Assembly: GCF_014648695.1 (NCBI RefSeq)
Contig: NZ_BMRP01000001.1
Span: 402,688-441,081 of the forward strand
DNA length: 38,394 nt
Direction of reading: 5' to 3'
Origin: Streptomyces albospinus
Lineage (GTDB): Bacteria; Actinomycetota; Actinomycetes; Streptomycetales; Streptomycetaceae
The notes beneath the pieces are model-generated. The model saw only the letters and a list, made by a program, of their open reading frames with translations. It was not told where the DNA came from and made no database searches. Below are positions 27,901 through 34,632 of the stretch, piece by piece. Position numbers and translations under genes: made by a program. Position 1 is the first letter of the stretch; each line of letters opens with the position of its first letter.

Positions 27901-30900
27901 GCCCGTCGAAGGCTGCGGGCGGCATCGACTACCGGCCGCGCTGGGCGGTCGCTCCCCGGACCGGCACCGCCGAGGACGCCCCCGCTCCCCGGACGGTCCT
28001 CACGGTCGTCGCGGAGCAGGCCGCGTCCCTCGCGGACACCCTGGAGCGCGCCCACCCGGCCGCGGAGCACGTACGGTTGACCATCGGTGCGGGCGGCCTG
28101 CGCGCGCAGGAGGTGGCCGACGTGCTGGCCCGCGCCCCGCAGACCGACCTGGTGTACTTCCTCGGGATCGGGTCCCCGGATGACCTGACGGACGGTGCGA
28201 GGGAGTCGAGGGAGGCGCAGGACCGCGGTGTGTTCTCGCTCCACCGTCTGGTGCGGGGCCTGGACCGGGCCGGCCTGCTCGACCGCCCCCTGCGGCTCAA
28301 GGTGCTCACCGCCGACGGCCTCCCGCTCGGCGAAACCGACCCGGTGCACCCACCGGCCGCCGGACTCATCGGCTACTGCGAGGTCGCAACCAAGGAGTTC
28401 CCGCAGCTGCGCACCGCCTGCTTGGACGTGCGCGGCACGGAACTCGCCGACGGTGTCCGGGCGTTGGTCCACGAGCCGGTCCGGGCCATGGCCCGGCCGG
28501 TGTCCCTGCGCGGTGGCGTCCACCGGGTGCGCCGGCTCGAACGGGTGGAACTGCCCACTGTGCCGACGCGCTTCCGCGACCGTGGGGTGTACCTCGTCAT
28601 CGGCGGGCTCGGCGTACTCGGCCGGGACACCGCCCGATACCTGGCCCGCACCTATCGGGCCCGGCTCGTCCTGGTCGGGCGCGGCCCGCTGGACGCGGAG
28701 CGCAGCGCCGTCCTCGCCGAGCTGGAGCAGCTGGGCGCCGAGGTGCTGTACACGCCGTGCGACGCGACCGACGCGGTGGCGCTGCGGCACGTGGTCGACG
28801 AGGCCAAGGCCCGGTTCGGTGCGCTGCACGGTGTGATCCACTCCGCGATGGTGCTGGTGGACCGCCCGGTCCGGGACCTCGACGAAGCGGAGCTGCGCAG
28901 CGCCCTGGAGGCCAAGGCGGACACCGTCCGGAGCATGTTCCACGCGCTGGACGGCGAAGTGCTGGACTTCGCGCTGCTCTACTCCTCCGCGGTCACCCTG
29001 GAAGGCAACCACGGTCAGGCCGGCTACGCGGCGGGCTGCCACATCGCCGACGCGTGGGCGCTGGCCGCGGCGCGCACCGTGCCGTACCCCGTCCGCATCG
29101 TCAACTGGGGCTACTGGCACGCCGGGGGCGACGCCCACCGGGAGCGGGTCCTGCGCCGCTTCGCCGCCGCGGGCATCCGGCCGATCGGCGCCGACGAGGG
29201 CCTGGCCGCCGTCGAGCGGGTGCTGGCCGGAGCCCTGCCGCAGCTGCTGGTGGTCAAGGCGGAGCCCGGCATCCTCGCCGGGCTCGGCGTCGACCCGGAC
29301 ACCGTGCTGCGGTCGCAGCCGGGCCCGACGCCGGACCCCGCCGCGCCCACCGCGGACCCGGCCGGCCCGGACGAGGACGGTGCGCGGCAGGCGACGGACG
29401 GCCCGGAGGCCTCCGCGGACACCGAGCGGCTCGCCCGGAACCTGTTGGTCGGCGCCCTGCGCACCATGGGCGTGCTGCACCGGCCCGGTGAGCGGTACAC
29501 CCGCGCCGAGCTGGGCTCCCGCCTCGGCGTCGCCGCCGGTCAGGGCCGGCTGCTCGACCTGCTCGTCGACGTCCTGCTGCGCGGCGGCCATCTCCGTGCC
29601 GAGGGCGACCACCTGGTGGCCACCGACCGGCTGGAGGAGGCGGAGCTGCGCGACTGCCTCGACCGGCCCGACGCGGCGGCCGATCGACTGACCGGACGCC
29701 ACCCCTCGACCGGCCCGGTGGTCACCCTGCTGCGGCGGTGCCTCGACGCGCTGCCGGCCGTCCTGACCGGAGCGCGCAGCCACCTGGAGGTGCTCTTCCC
29801 CGACGGCTCGTTCGACCTGGTCGAGGCGGTCTACGCCGGGGACCCCGCCGCCGACCTGTGCAACGACCAGGTTGCCGGCACCGTGCAGCGGTACGTTTCG
29901 GAGCGCCTGCGCAGGCGGCCCGGGGACCGCGTCCGGGTGCTGGAGGTCGGTGCGGGCACCGGTGGAACCAGCGACCGGGTGCTGCGCCGCCTCGCCGAAG
30001 CGGGCCACGGCGCACACGTCGAGTACGTCTACACCGACGTCTCCGACGGGTTCGTCAGGCACGGCCGCCGACGCTTCGGCGCCGACCACCCGTTCGCCGC
30101 GTTCCGCGTGCTGGACGTCGAGCGGGACCCGGTCGCACAGGGCTTCGACGCCGGCGGCTACGACCTGGTGCTGGGCACCAACGTCTTCCACGCGACCGGC
30201 AGGATCGACCGGACCCTGGCGCACACCAAGCAACTGTTGCGCACCAACGGCCTGTTGGTGGTCAACGAGGGGGTCGAGCTCCGGGACCAGATGTCGTTGA
30301 TCTTCGGCCTGGCCACCGGCTGGTGGCTCTTCGAGGACGCGGAGTACCGGCTGCCGCGGTCCCCGCTGCTCGGCCTGACGGCCTGGCGCGACGTCCTCGC
30401 CCAGAACGGCTTCCGCCGGGTCACCGTGCGCCCCCGGCCGGGCGGCGCCGAGGGCGCCACCTACCAGCGCGTACTGGTCGCCGAGAGCGACGGCCTGGTG
30501 CCCGCCCCGAACCCGGGGACGCGCCCCGAGGCCGGGCCCGCACCCGCCGCCGACCCGGAGCCCCCGGCCCGGCCCGCGCACCGCCCGGCCGGCCCCGCGC
30601 CGGCCCCCGGCGCACCGTCCGGGCCGGACCCGGTCCGTGCCGCGGAACTCCGGGTGCGGGCGGTCTTCGCCCGCGTCCTGGAGATGCCCGAGGACCTCCT
30701 CGACGCCAAGGCCACCTTCGAGAACTACGGCGTCGACTCCCTGGTCGCCCTGACCCTCACCAAGGAACTGGAACCGGACTTCGGACCGCTCCCGACGACC
30801 CTGCTGTTCGAACACATCACCATCGAGCGACTGGCCCGCCACCTCGCCGGCCTGGGGACGGGCCCGACCGGCCCCGACGCCGGAGTCGGTGCCGTGGTCG

Positions 30901-31046
30901 AGCCGCCGCCCGGGACCGGAGCAGCGGCCCCCGCAGCGCCGGAGCAGGACCTTGCGCAGATCGTCGGCGGCCTCTCCGACGCGGAGGTGGACCGCCTGCT
31001 CCACCAGCTCAGCACCGTTCTCCAGGACCAGGAGGAGCAGCGATGA
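15948..31046 (+). CDS. ozmN: Three-module trans-AT PKS building a methylated triene
   Basis: A 5032-residue protein; GTG 15948 is 6 nt after AGAAGGA. Module A: KS (Cys184), DH about 605-920 (His641, Asp834, DGALH), KR about 1158-1340 (SSVAG, YAYAN), ACP Ser1464. Module B: KS (Cys1726, DTMCSSS), DH (His2186, Asp2358, but A2195 for Pro and R2362 for Gln/His), KR about 2705-2890, ACP Ser3015. Module C: KS (Cys3284), DH (His3746, Asp3913, DAALH), KR about 4210-4420 (GGLGVLG; Tyr4360, Cys4364 for Asn), C-methyltransferase about 4500-4850 (EVGAGTGG from 4666), ACP Ser4931, then a C-terminal docking helix (LSDAEVDRLL). No AT; served by gene 4. Three dehydrating modules, the last methylating, predict a triene with one methyl at the growing end, as in the inthomycin skeleton (inference). 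The stop overlaps the next ATG (ATGA). The symbol is by synteny. Confidence 0.95.
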   Translation: MSSQDGTEVSGTDVAIVGMAGRFPGADSVGEFWELLRAGREGIARFSDDELAGAGIPAALRADPSYVPAHGILPDVDLFDTGFFEMTPAEAEVIDPQQRLFLQSCHTALEDAGYDPRRYDGLISVYGGAAINTYLQQNVLPRIDQTATSDHFKVMVGNDKDFLATRVSYKLDLRGPSYSVQTACSTSLVAIHLACQGLVNGECDMALAGGVTVKLPQTRGYLYEEGAILSSDGRVRTFDADASGTVLGNGVGIVVLKLLEDAVNDGDTIHAVIKGTATNNDGSLKVSYAAPGKEGQAAVIAEAHAVSGTEPRSVTYVEAHGTATRLGDPVEVSALTDAFRRGTQDTGFCAIGSLKSNVGHLDAAAGVAGVIKTALMLRHRVLVPTLNYERPNPAIDFPVTPFYVSTETTPWTADGPLRAGVSSFGIGGTNAHAVLQEAPRQEPSGPSGHDAHLLVLSAKTGTALETLTDALADHLDRHPDTDLADAAYTLALGRQVHRYRRAVVCTDRAEAVRLLRERSGPGCVTGDGEVRAGRRTFTPGGEPSGRELLEAVRTAWLDGAEVDWAAFYADERRRRIPLPTYPFEGRRVWLDPEDPSAPDAPNAADRAPERLHPLIGANVSTLAEHRYATVLTGHEFYLAGHRVGGEAIMPAVGYLEMARAAGALALPEAASGGPSLHRVAFERPLSFARGPRTVHVRLTPHGDGARFAIADGAGGTDGDPEVFARGELTVRPPAAPPAPVDPDALIARCPDRLAAPELYTLLRDRGLDYGPAMRSLRELHRGDAQALGVLELPELPDLEAPADGFGPTGSAEGDAARTAPGAAAGFVLHPSLLDGALHAVVGLLAAGEDEGTTYLPLALGGLEVFAPLPRHCLAHVTLPASGSGEKQTKAHVDVLDPEGRLLARLRDLSVRTVRDDRRQPESALFGSAWEPAGQRAADPTAPVPTGPRLLLAHDPARRSVLAEELRAAGDGEPDVVLVTPGAEFAAVDSGHYTVDPGSQADFAALLDRLAESGRTPTAVLHTWCDADDPAQPLIPALLDHGLHSVFALTKALLERRGGDRTAVLVAHRTDADGASPAAAALTGLARSVTLENPRLLHRLVGLDADAPVLRTLVEELALLDDGETETRYRDGVRQVRRHRRLDTASEAAPAAADGPALRDGGVYLLTGGAGRLGLTVAEHLASQVTATLVLTGRTEPGPEAERRIADLRAGGCEVVFRRVDVADEESLGALLAAVRADHGPLRGVVHAAGTLHDGFLLRKSWEEFTEVLRPKVHGTVHLDRLTAEDPLDFFVCFSSVAGVFGNPGQSDYAYANAFLDAFAERRRARAADGRRPGRTLSLAWPLWRDGGMRQDEDAARALRHRLGLVPMPTADGLGAFDAALREDGGAVLVGYGDPDRVAAALAPVPVRSVARPSAAPGTARTELSEADLTTWVGTFLRELLAERTKLDPAELDLRVPFDRYGIDSLIITTLNAELDRHFADLPKTLFFEYATLEELAGYFVAEHAARLRELAAPTGVDDAAAEAAAAARDEAPVAARTAPAAPAPAPASASDAPYGDDAVAVIGLTGRYPMADDLDAFWQNLADGRDCITEIPAERWDHARYFDPDPSARGRASSKWGGFLRDIDRFDPLFFGISPREAELMDPQERLFLQTSWHVLEDAGYRRDALSGHSVGVFVGVMYGEYQLYGAADAERGGIRVTGSSFASIANRVSYTLGLTGPSIALDTMCSSSLTAIHLACESLRRAESEVAIAGGVNLSLHPYKYVFLSQGRFVSADGRCRAFGAGGSGYVPGEGVGAVLLKPLAAAVRDGDHIYGVIRGHAVNHGGRTNGYTVPSPHAQAEAVRRALHGAGLEPSDIGYVEAHGTGTSLGDPIEIAGLAKVFGTAAPDGQRWPIGSVKSNIGHLESAAGIAGLTKVLLQFRHRQLVPSLHSEELNPNIDFGRAPFRVQREAADWPEPVAESGPSPRRAGLSSFGAGGSNAHLVLEEYRDGPVRTDAPVAGQRFARPLVFPLSARDTERLGAYADRLADFVERAHVRAEDLAHTLQHGREVWEERLAVVAEDGATLARALRAHRDGTPDPALLRGGATGPAPQHRDGPAAALAARWTHDGTADWDALGPGDGVPPRRIPAPHYPFARERHWVPAADRSQDGPAAAPARPHPLLDANESTLDEVRFRRTFRADEPLVRDHVIDGRPLLAGAACLEMARAAAELAGLAGAHSLRDVLWGRPVVIEDEARDVFVTLARPAGRSGAADRELAFTVWSPNGEERTVHVRGTVRAPSPAERPAPAAPADLDALRAACPQHRDGAAVQRAYQAARFAYGTAFDVIEDVHFGPGGALVRLALPETDAAPAELLPPALLDGALRACHWADLPRPEEGRPLAVPFSLGALEVRAPREPLPRTCYAHAVPVGDADAASGLRQFDVRILDASGAELVRIENFGGRHLGAGADRLPADPAETARSAAADDPFFYQQVWQDQDLAPATRADADAVLVLGNTGATARGLAAQGGGRRVIDVRAATAFARTAPDRYTVDPTRSADFARLLADLGQEGVRSLDVVHLWGLATEPVRYGTGGATEQAGAALDAAFARGLHALRALVRAVDTVRPAGRVRCAYVLAEDESGPRPDQEAAAGFARSVAGVVPGCEMFTVTCTDGLADGPALPGLLAAELAQGGRPAGAEVRHRAQGRQVRVLRRVETAVSPAGDALPLKRHGTYLVTGGTGGIGLELVRHLASAYQARLVLVSRSADRPAARGAADELVALGGEVLLVAADTADPEGMRSAVTRATERFGHLDGVFHLAGAADRATVLEADRARFTELLATKAHGVRLLDALTADQPLDLFVVFSSIASVVGDFGTCAYAAANRFLDSYAAQRDARVRAGLAAGRTLAPAWPLWRIGGVDALMGEEERAGYRRRTGMREFSAEEGLRALELAGRTGLVRPVPALGDPGAVDAALAPRTGGAPAGTPAGGQPPAAGTAPAPALLAQVGDHVRGLLSEVLGLAAERIDPHTPLDAYGLDSVLVMETNAHLDRDFPGARATLLFEYRTVHDLARYLLSEHADAVRKLFPAAPLAAAAPAALAAAEERPTPTPTPTAPPTAPPTRPAPEPAPADDDIAIIGISGRYPQARDLTEFWENLRQGRDAVTEVPRDRWDADAHFDGDPATQGASYGKWGGFLSDVDAFDSLFFRIPPSQAKLMDPQERLFLEAAWSALENAGYPPSRLPRPRYGGRGRDVGVFAGVMWGDYAQLAAEESAHGNHHTVLANRSAIANQVSYAGDFRGPSVVVDTACSASLVALHQACESVRRGECRYALAGGVNVSAHPLKYAHLSRMRMLATDGRCRSFGAGGDGYVPGEGVGAVLLKRLSEAVADGDHIHAVIKATAVNHGGRTGGYTVPNPQAQQALIEEALDRSGIDPRTIGYVEAHGTGTALGDPIEHTALELAFARSPRPAGSHVLGSVKSNIGHLEGAAGIAGVTKAVLQLVHGELVPSLHSEELNPNIDFARSPFRVQRTLAPWPRPVVDTDDGPVEQLRRASVSSFGAGGTNAHVILEEYRAPADRSAGATEGPELMVLSARSPERLRAYAAELAAFLRRERPALADAAHTLRAGREPLPERLAFLASDLHDAAEKFAACADGAPGPWAILGNAEQHAALADVFAGGAGPDFLQALAAGGDRTRLARLWVSGAFSDWAAVDASAPHRTVPLPGYPFERARHWLPVARGGQPAAPASPRPEPPHEVSRTLAPTDPVVRDHVVHGTRVLPGVGHLDLVAGVLGEGAARVFRDVRWLSPVLVGDGGTALTVTLGPARPAAEGDGTAYDYRISASPGGDPVHSVGQVLGTAVDRPEPLAIDRVTADCPHRVGHEELYAGLRRRGLHYGPYFRRVEQAWTGERTVLARLREPEPRHRTTTRPGPLDPGALDAALHPLALLLGDAADDGGPALLPFAADRVELHAPVPGDGWTCIRDLGSRRFDVTVADDAGRVCVRILGLVLRPSKAAGGIDYRPRWAVAPRTGTAEDAPAPRTVLTVVAEQAASLADTLERAHPAAEHVRLTIGAGGLRAQEVADVLARAPQTDLVYFLGIGSPDDLTDGARESREAQDRGVFSLHRLVRGLDRAGLLDRPLRLKVLTADGLPLGETDPVHPPAAGLIGYCEVATKEFPQLRTACLDVRGTELADGVRALVHEPVRAMARPVSLRGGVHRVRRLERVELPTVPTRFRDRGVYLVIGGLGVLGRDTARYLARTYRARLVLVGRGPLDAERSAVLAELEQLGAEVLYTPCDATDAVALRHVVDEAKARFGALHGVIHSAMVLVDRPVRDLDEAELRSALEAKADTVRSMFHALDGEVLDFALLYSSAVTLEGNHGQAGYAAGCHIADAWALAAARTVPYPVRIVNWGYWHAGGDAHRERVLRRFAAAGIRPIGADEGLAAVERVLAGALPQLLVVKAEPGILAGLGVDPDTVLRSQPGPTPDPAAPTADPAGPDEDGARQATDGPEASADTERLARNLLVGALRTMGVLHRPGERYTRAELGSRLGVAAGQGRLLDLLVDVLLRGGHLRAEGDHLVATDRLEEAELRDCLDRPDAAADRLTGRHPSTGPVVTLLRRCLDALPAVLTGARSHLEVLFPDGSFDLVEAVYAGDPAADLCNDQVAGTVQRYVSERLRRRPGDRVRVLEVGAGTGGTSDRVLRRLAEAGHGAHVEYVYTDVSDGFVRHGRRRFGADHPFAAFRVLDVERDPVAQGFDAGGYDLVLGTNVFHATGRIDRTLAHTKQLLRTNGLLVVNEGVELRDQMSLIFGLATGWWLFEDAEYRLPRSPLLGLTAWRDVLAQNGFRRVTVRPRPGGAEGATYQRVLVAESDGLVPAPNPGTRPEAGPAPAADPEPPARPAHRPAGPAPAPGAPSGPDPVRAAELRVRAVFARVLEMPEDLLDAKATFENYGVDSLVALTLTKELEPDFGPLPTTLLFEHITIERLARHLAGLGTGPTGPDAGVGAVVEPPPGTGAAAPAAPEQDLAQIVGGLSDAEVDRLLHQLSTVLQDQEEQR
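21717..21762 (+). repeat. KS2 patch nearly identical to KS3 (copy 1)
   Basis: 46 nt, coding VPSLHSEELNPNIDF plus one base, match 26391-26436 at 45 of 46 positions, synonymous change included. A second patch, 21852-21906, matches 26538-26592 at 52 of 55. This suggests recent conversion or duplication between the KS domains of modules B and C. Confidence 0.7.
22415..23270 (+). other. DH of module B with altered active-site motifs
   Basis: The catalytic His2186 and Asp2358 remain. The HxVxGxxxxP motif reads HVIDGRPLLA, with Pro lost (Ala2195), and DxxxQ/H reads DGALR (Arg2362). The two other DH domains of this protein carry the normal Pro and His. The domain may be slow, of altered geometry, or inactive with water loss carried out by a neighbour. 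Confidence 0.6.
25191..25238 (+). repeat. Eight 6-bp repeats coding a Pro-Thr linker before KS3
   Basis: Eight in-frame hexamers (CCGACC, with GCGCCC at units 5 and 7) code Pro-Thr and Ala-Pro pairs between ACP2 and KS3. This is a low-complexity flexible linker. Confidence 0.8.
26391..26436 (+). repeat. KS3 patch nearly identical to KS2 (copy 2)
   Basis: Partner of 21717-21762, one mismatch in 46 nt (T for C in a Leu codon). Confidence 0.7.
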
Positions 31047-34000
31047 CCACACCCTTCAGCGCCGTTCTGATCGGGGAGGAGCCGCTCCTCGCCGAATGCG
31101 GCGACCACCTGCTGTCCCGCGGCCACCAGGTGGTCGCCGTGGTCGCCGCCGACCCCGGGCTGCGCCGCTGGGCGGCCGAGCACGGCCTCACCGCCCTCGC
31201 TCCCGGCCGTGACCTGGCGGAACGGCTGCGCCCGCTGCGCTTCGCGTACCTGTTCAGCATCACCAACCTGCGGATGCTGCCCGACGAGGTCCTGGCGCTG
31301 CCCGAGCGGATGCCCGTCAACTTCCACGACGGGCCGCTGCCCCGGCACGCCGGTCTGCACGCCACCAGCTGGGCCATCCTGGAGGGCGCGGCCGAACACG
31401 GCGTGACCTGGCACGTGATGGAGCGGGAGGCGGACACCGGCGACCTGCTCAAGCAGCGGACCGTCCCGGTCGAGCCGGACGACACCGCCCACACCCTCAA
31501 CCTCACCTGCTACGAGGCCGCGGCCGACTCCTTCGCCGAACTCGTCGACGAACTGGCCGCCGGCACCGAGGTGCGCACCACCCAGGACCTGACCCGGCGC
31601 ACCTACCACGGCCGCCACGACGGGCCGCCCCGCGAGGGCCTGTTCTCCTGGCGGCGGCCGGCCCGGGAACTCGACGCACTGGTCCGGGCCACCGCCTTCG
31701 GGCCGCACCACAACGCGTTCGGTCTGGCCCTCCTCGCCCTGGGCGAGCGGCTGTTCGCCGTCCGCGGGGCGGAGGTCACCGCTCGGCCCTCGACCAGCCC
31801 GCCGGGCACCGTGCTGGCCGTCGAGGGCACCGCCGTGGTCGTCGCGACCGCGGACCTCGACGTGCGGTTGACCGAACTGGTGGACCTGGACCGGCCGGTG
31901 ACCGCGGAGGCGGAGCCGCTCCGCCCCGGTGACCGGTTCACCCAGCTCGACGGGGAAGCGCTGGAGCGCTGGACGTCCACCATCGGGGCGGCCCGCCGGC
32001 ACGAGGCACACTGGCTGCGGCGCCTCACCGAGCCGGCGCCCCTCGACGCGCCGTGGGCGGACGGGGAACCGGACGAGCACACCGGCGACGGCACGGTGTC
32101 CGGGGCCGGGGCGGCGGCGCCGTCCGTGGCACTCGACGACCTCGTCGACCCCGACGAGGAGGAGGGCAGGGCCCGGCTGCTCGCCGCACTCCTGCTGTTC
32201 CTCGGCCGGATGGCCCGGGGCGGCGCCGGCGGCTTCGACGTCGGGCTGCGCCTGCCCGCCGCTCCGGACGCCGCTGCGGGCCCCGGCCCGCTGTGGGCCG
32301 AGGTGCCCTTCCGCGCCCCCGCGCTCCCCGTCGGGCAGACCATGGCCGCGTTCACCGAAGCGGTCGCCGAGCGGCTCGCCGAGATGCGGCGTCGGCGTGC
32401 ACCGCTGCGCGGGGTACAGCTGCGCGCTCCCCGGCTGCGCGCACCCGCGGCCCCGTCCGGCGCCGCGCTGCCCGTCACCGTGGACCTGACCGGCCGTCCG
32501 CCCGCCGCCCGCCCGCCGGCCGGCACCGCCCTCACCGTCCGCCTCGGACCGCCCGGGGAGCGGCCCCGACACCTCGCCTTCGAACCGGCCGACCCCGCGT
32601 GGTCCGGCGCCGCCCGACGCCTCGCCGACCGCTTCGGCCGCTTCCTCCGCCTGGCCGCCGAACAGGCCGCCGAGGACGCCGGGTTGATCCCGCTGCTGAC
32701 CGAGGACGAGAGCCGTCAGGTGCTCGGCACCTGGAACGACACGGCGGCCGACTATCCCGGCGACCGGTGCGTGCACCAGCTCTTCGCGGAGTGGAGCCGC
32801 CGTCAACCGGAGGCGCCCGCCGTCCGGTTCGGCGACGCCGTCCTCACCTACGGCGAGCTCGACCGCCGTTCGGACCTGCTCGCCCACCGGCTCGCCCGCC
32901 TCGGCGCCGGCCCGGGCACCCTGGCCGGAGTGTTCCTGCACCGCTCCGTGGACCTGCTCACCGGCCTGTTGGCGGTACTCAAGACCGGGGCGGCGTATGT
33001 GCCGTTGGACCCGGTCTACCCGGCCGACCGGATCCGGGACATGCTGGCGGACTCCGGCGCCCTCCTGGTCCTCACCGAGTCCGCGCTCTCCTCCGCGCTG
33101 CCGGCGGACTGCCCTTCCCGGATCGTCGAACTCGACGCGGCGGACGAGCCCCCCGCGGACGCCGCAGGGGGCTTCCAGGACCGGGCCTCCGCGAAGGACC
33201 CGGCGTACGTCATCTACACCTCCGGATCCACCGGACGCCCCAAGGGGGTGCGGATCGGCCACCGTGCCCTGACCAACTTCCTGTGCTCCATGGCCCGCGA
33301 GCCCGGCTTCGGTCCCACCGACACCCTGCTCGCCGTCACCACCGCCTGCTTCGACATCGCGGGCCTGGAACTCTTCCTGCCGCTGGTGACGGGCGGCCAG
33401 GTCCAGGTGGCCCCGGCCGCGACGGCCGCCGACGGGTTCGCACTGCGCACACTGGTCGAGGAATGCCGGCCGACCGTCATGCAGGCCACCCCGGTCACCT
33501 GGCGCATGCTGATCGGAGCGGGCTGGCGGGGCAGCGACCGACTGACCGTCCTGTGCGGGGGCGAGGCGCTCCCCGGCGACCTCGCCGACGGCCTCGTCCG
33601 GCGCGCGCGCCGGGTCTGGAACATGTACGGGCCGACCGAGACCACCATCTGGTCCTCCCTCGATCGCGTCGTGGCCGGCGCACCGGTCACGATCGGGCGC
33701 CCCCTGGCCAACACGCGGATGTACGTGCTCGACGACCGTCTCCGACCCGTTCCGCCCGGCACCCCCGGAGAGCTCTACATCGGCGGGGACGGGGTGGCCG
33801 ACGGCTACCACGAGCGGCCGGACCTCACCGTGCAGAAGTTCCTCGACGACCCCTTCGGGCCCGGCCGCGTCTACCGCACCGGCGACCTGGTGCGGCAGCT
33901 CCCCGACGGCCGCCTGGCCTACCTGCGCAGGGTGGACAGCCAGGTGAAGGTGCACGGCTTCCGGATCGAACTCGGCGAGGTGGAGACCGTGCTGCGGGAC

Positions 34001-34582
34001 CACCCCGCGGTCGCCGAGGCGGCGGTCGTGGTGCACAACGGCGAAGACGGCGACAGCCGTCTGGTGGCCTACCTCGTCGCCGCGGGCGCACCGGCCCCCG
34101 CCCTCGGTGAACTCCGTGACCACGTCCAGGCGCGCCTGCCCGCATACATGGCCCCCGCCGTCGTCGTCCCCCTGCCGGAACTCCCGCTCACCCCGAACGG
34201 CAAGCTCGACCGCAAGGCGCTGCCGGCACCCGGGGCCGCGGTCCTGGCCGCACAGACCGGCGGGACGGAGCCGGAAGGGCTGCTGGAACGGCAGATCGCC
34301 GGGATCTGGCAGGCGGCGCTCGGTGCCCCGGCGGTCGGCGTCGACGTCAACTTCTTCGACGCCGGAGGCGATTCGCTGCGGCTGACCCGCGTGGTGGCGC
34401 GGCTCCGGGCGGAGCTGAACCCGGCGGTGAGCCGCCTGGACATGTTCCGCCATCCGACGATCCGGGCGATGGCCCGGCACCTCGCCGGTGACCGGGCGGC
34501 GACGCCCCCGCAGCCGCCCGTCCGCCCGGCGGGTCGGGACCGCGCCCTGCTCGGGGCACGCCGCCGCCGGACCCGTACCTGA
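31043..34582 (+). CDS. ozmO: Loading NRPS: formyltransferase, C-domain remnant, A(Gly), PCP
   Basis: A 1179-residue protein. ATG 31043 overlaps the previous stop and follows GGAGGAG by 5 nt; the frame is open far upstream, but only this start has a ribosome site. Formyltransferase about 1-290: VNFHDGPLP (Asn93, His95), HAGLHATSW, ADTGDLL (Asp131), the Asn/His/Asp set of formyl-tetrahydrofolate-dependent enzymes. Residues about 350-545 look like a shortened C-domain C-lobe with no HHxxxDG. A about 575-1040: specificity residues D771 I772 L775 Q814 L837 G839 M861 I869 W870 plus Lys, i.e. DILQLGMIWK, glycine. PCP Ser1111 (GGDSL). The tail is Arg-rich. The product should be N-formylglycyl-S-PCP, the starter of an oxazole whose C2 comes from formate. 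Matches OzmO-type loading modules (recalled). Confidence 0.94.
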   Translation: MTTPFSAVLIGEEPLLAECGDHLLSRGHQVVAVVAADPGLRRWAAEHGLTALAPGRDLAERLRPLRFAYLFSITNLRMLPDEVLALPERMPVNFHDGPLPRHAGLHATSWAILEGAAEHGVTWHVMEREADTGDLLKQRTVPVEPDDTAHTLNLTCYEAAADSFAELVDELAAGTEVRTTQDLTRRTYHGRHDGPPREGLFSWRRPARELDALVRATAFGPHHNAFGLALLALGERLFAVRGAEVTARPSTSPPGTVLAVEGTAVVVATADLDVRLTELVDLDRPVTAEAEPLRPGDRFTQLDGEALERWTSTIGAARRHEAHWLRRLTEPAPLDAPWADGEPDEHTGDGTVSGAGAAAPSVALDDLVDPDEEEGRARLLAALLLFLGRMARGGAGGFDVGLRLPAAPDAAAGPGPLWAEVPFRAPALPVGQTMAAFTEAVAERLAEMRRRRAPLRGVQLRAPRLRAPAAPSGAALPVTVDLTGRPPAARPPAGTALTVRLGPPGERPRHLAFEPADPAWSGAARRLADRFGRFLRLAAEQAAEDAGLIPLLTEDESRQVLGTWNDTAADYPGDRCVHQLFAEWSRRQPEAPAVRFGDAVLTYGELDRRSDLLAHRLARLGAGPGTLAGVFLHRSVDLLTGLLAVLKTGAAYVPLDPVYPADRIRDMLADSGALLVLTESALSSALPADCPSRIVELDAADEPPADAAGGFQDRASAKDPAYVIYTSGSTGRPKGVRIGHRALTNFLCSMAREPGFGPTDTLLAVTTACFDIAGLELFLPLVTGGQVQVAPAATAADGFALRTLVEECRPTVMQATPVTWRMLIGAGWRGSDRLTVLCGGEALPGDLADGLVRRARRVWNMYGPTETTIWSSLDRVVAGAPVTIGRPLANTRMYVLDDRLRPVPPGTPGELYIGGDGVADGYHERPDLTVQKFLDDPFGPGRVYRTGDLVRQLPDGRLAYLRRVDSQVKVHGFRIELGEVETVLRDHPAVAEAAVVVHNGEDGDSRLVAYLVAAGAPAPALGELRDHVQARLPAYMAPAVVVPLPELPLTPNGKLDRKALPAPGAAVLAAQTGGTEPEGLLERQIAGIWQAALGAPAVGVDVNFFDAGGDSLRLTRVVARLRAELNPAVSRLDMFRHPTIRAMARHLAGDRAATPPQPPVRPAGRDRALLGARRRRTRT

Positions 34583-34632
34583 CGCCGGCCCCGCACCGGG
34601 ACGGACAGCCGAACCCCTTCCAAGGAGAGCTC

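Noticed and set aside
29738..31042. Upstream extension of the formyltransferase frame
   Set aside because: It lies inside the MT and ACP of gene 5 in another frame; ATG 31043 has the ribosome site and the 4-nt stop overlap.
15777..31052. A 15-kb open frame on the minus strand opposite the large PKS
   Set aside because: High GC at third positions removes stops from the opposite strand; the translation is Arg/Gly/Val-rich without domains, and the plus strand codes a complete PKS.
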